Assembly (NCBI GenBank): GCA_910586585.1 | Contig: CAJUKA010000178.1 | Coordinates: forward strand, 1 to 6,669 | Origin: an uncultured Lachnospiraceae bacterium | GTDB lineage: Bacteria; Bacillota; Clostridia; Lachnospirales; Lachnospiraceae | Length of the DNA: 6,669 nucleotides | Direction: 5' to 3' | In this document: piece by piece, positions 5,336 to 6,669 of the stretch | How the letters are laid out: the number at the start of each line of letters is the position of its first letter | How positions within the stretch are numbered: the stretch's first letter is position 1 | The notes under the pieces: model-generated | The model's database searches: none | Told to the model about the DNA's origin: nothing | What the model saw: only the letters and a program-made list of their open reading frames with translations | Program-made: the position numbers and the translations under genes

Positions 5336-6669
5336 ATGTACAAAGTGATGATAATTGATGATGAGGCAATGATTCGCTGGGGGATTCATGATTTGTTGGA
5401 TTGGGATGAGGAAGGCTTTCTTTTTTGTGAAGATGGGAAGGATGGAAAAGATGGCTTCAAAAAACTGATGGAAAATCATCCGGATTTGGTGTTGGTGGAT
5501 ATTAAAATGCCAGGAATGAGTGGAATTGAGCTGATACAAGCGGCAAGAGAAGCGGGATATGAGGGGTATTTTATCATACTGACTGGCTATGCAGAATTTG
5601 AATTTGCGAAGTCTGCAATTAAGCTCGGTGTGAAAGAATACTTACTCAAACCTATCGAGGAGGAGGAGCTGAAAGGCTGTGTGCAGAGAATCCGCGAAGA
5701 ACTGAATAAAAAAGAAGGCGAGCGGGTGTATCATTCTGCAAATGAGGATATTGCCAAAGAGCAACTTCTGAGAAGGATTATTCTTCAGATGGAGACAAGG
5801 GAGGAGTTAGAGGAAAAAATTAAATGTTACCAGATTTCTTTTGGAGAGAGAATTCTCTGTGCGGCAATTCTCACAGATCGGGATTTGCTTAGCTATAAAG
5901 ATGATGGAAAGTATCAAAAAAAAGTCAAATTGTTTCTCCAGGATAGAGAGTTATACAATGAAAAGATTGTAATGGACAATCAGATGATTCTGATAAATTT
6001 CGGACTTGACTATAAAACTTGGGCAGATTTGATTTCCAGGCGAAATGAATGGATTCGCAAACGTTTTGGAAAGGGACTTTTGATTGCCGTGGGTCATAAT
6101 GTAAATCAATGGTGCGATTTGTGCTACTCTTATGAATTTGCCCGTTTTATGCTCGAACAGGAGTTTTTATTTGGGCAGTATGATGTACTTTCTGTCAGTA
6201 CAATCAAACAGCAGCAAAAAAATGTGGAGTGTCCATCAGCAGAGCAGTTGATGATATTGGTTGAAGTGGGAGATTTGGATGGAATCAAAGAAAGTGTGGA
6301 TAAATTTGAACGGTATTGTCAGAGAAATCTAAGGAAGGAACTGGATATCAAAATTCAGATAATGTATAACCTGATGACAATTCGTAACAGTTTGGAGAAA
6401 AAATATGGAAGTCTGACGGGTCAGGTCATGGAACTGATGGAAAAAATGAACCAGTCAGAAAAACTGGATTTGCTGATGGAGTTATACTGTCAGGTTTTGC
6501 AGAATATGTGCCGTCAAATTGGAAGTGATGATGCGGCAACTGTTATTAAACGGATGTATTATTACATGGAAAAAAATTATGGACAAGACTTAAAAGTGGA
6601 AAGCTTTGCCAAAATGTTTAATGAAACAGATATAAATCCCCCAGCAGAGCTGGGGAGACTAGCAGACGC
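5336..6669 (+). CDS. YesN-type response regulator with AraC output domain, 3' end incomplete
   Basis: DNA-binding partner of the upstream kinase. It starts at an ATG with GGAGG (5323-5327) eight bases before it and stays open for 444 codons to the window end. The receiver domain fills residues 1 to about 120: acidic pair D8-D9, phospho-acceptor D55 in LVLVDIKMPG, T83 in ILTGYAEF and K105 in YLLKPI are all present. About 125-400 is the long variable linker region typical of YesN-like proteins. The AraC-type helix-turn-helix begins at VIKRMYYYMEKNYGQDLKVESFAKMFN (positions about 403-429, shown here as landmarks V403, Y409, L419 and F428). After N429 (position 6622) the expected continuation of the DNA-binding domain is absent; the remaining 15 residues (ETDINPPAELGRLAD) look unrelated and overlie a GC-rich hairpin. 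Family members are about 500-540 residues, so roughly 80-100 residues should follow. The gene may be interrupted here, or the tail may be an assembly artefact. Phosphorylation would be expected to switch on nearby sugar-transport genes, none of which is visible. Confidence 0.9.
   Translation, partial: MYKVMIIDDEAMIRWGIHDLLDWDEEGFLFCEDGKDGKDGFKKLMENHPDLVLVDIKMPGMSGIELIQAAREAGYEGYFIILTGYAEFEFAKSAIKLGVKEYLLKPIEEEELKGCVQRIREELNKKEGERVYHSANEDIAKEQLLRRIILQMETREELEEKIKCYQISFGERILCAAILTDRDLLSYKDDGKYQKKVKLFLQDRELYNEKIVMDNQMILINFGLDYKTWADLISRRNEWIRKRFGKGLLIAVGHNVNQWCDLCYSYEFARFMLEQEFLFGQYDVLSVSTIKQQQKNVECPSAEQLMILVEVGDLDGIKESVDKFERYCQRNLRKELDIKIQIMYNLMTIRNSLEKKYGSLTGQVMELMEKMNQSEKLDLLMELYCQVLQNMCRQIGSDDAATVIKRMYYYMEKNYGQDLKVESFAKMFNETDINPPAELGRLAD
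6639..6655. repeat. Perfect GC-rich hairpin in the foreign-looking tail of the regulator gene
   Basis: CCCCAGC (6639-6645) and GCTGGGG (6649-6655) pair exactly around the three-base loop AGA. The hairpin is far more GC-rich than its surroundings and has no U-run after it. It sits within the 47 bases (6623-6669) where the AraC-domain coding pattern is lost. Subterminal hairpins of this kind occur at ends of IS200/IS605-type elements, but no transposase or element body is in the window, so that identity is a guess. Confidence 0.5.

Noticed and set aside
5171..5539. Minus-strand 122-codon open frame spanning the kinase-regulator gap
   Set aside because: It overlaps the kinase end and the conserved receiver domain in antisense; no motif or start signal supports it.
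1..6669. tRNA, rRNA, CRISPR array or riboswitch
   Set aside because: I saw no cloverleaf pattern, no regularly spaced repeats and no recognisable riboswitch core on either strand.

Overview
The window looks like a low-to-moderate GC Firmicutes genome, most likely a gut Clostridia/Lachnospiraceae-type bacterium. The signs are AGGAG-type ribosome binding sites, A/T-rich codon use, a YesM/YesN-type two-component pair, and intracellular glycoside-processing enzymes (GH94 phosphorylase, GH29 fucosidase) beside a LacI-family regulator. The taxonomic placement is inferred from gene content and style, not from a marker gene.

Layout. Positions 1-97 hold no gene I can recognise, only a short imperfect tandem repeat. 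Positions 98-149 are a strong intrinsic terminator that closes a minus-strand gene. Positions 156-959 (minus) are the C-terminal third of a GH94 cellobiose-phosphorylase-like enzyme, cut off at its 5' side. At about 929-942 this runs directly into a plus-strand LacI-family regulator (to 1868) that lacks its N-terminal helix-turn-helix. The two truncated genes meet head to head with no intergenic region, so this is either a deletion or recombination scar or an assembly join. Next on the plus strand come an intact cytoplasmic GH29 alpha-L-fucosidase (1907-3382), an intact YesM-type sensor histidine kinase (3432-5225), a 110-base gap with two inverted repeats, and a YesN/AraC-type response regulator (from 5336) that is open to the window end. 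The regulator's last 47 bases no longer look like an AraC domain and contain a perfect 7-bp hairpin, so it may be interrupted there by a mobile element or a misjoin.

How the genes work together. The plus-strand genes are closely spaced and probably form one transcription unit for using a fucosylated glycan. The kinase would sense an extracellular cue and phosphorylate the AraC-type regulator, which in families of this kind usually activates a neighbouring sugar ABC transporter (none is in the window). The fucosidase, which has no signal peptide, would release fucose inside the cell. The LacI protein, if intact in the parent strain, would respond to an intracellular sugar. The GH94 enzyme phosphorolyses beta-linked glucosides such as cellobiose; its link to the fucosidase locus is doubtful because of the junction.

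I found no convincing previously undescribed system. The points most worth a second look are the two places where genes lose their expected sequence (about 929-942 and about 6623) and the hairpin with an AGCGCT core between the kinase and regulator genes.
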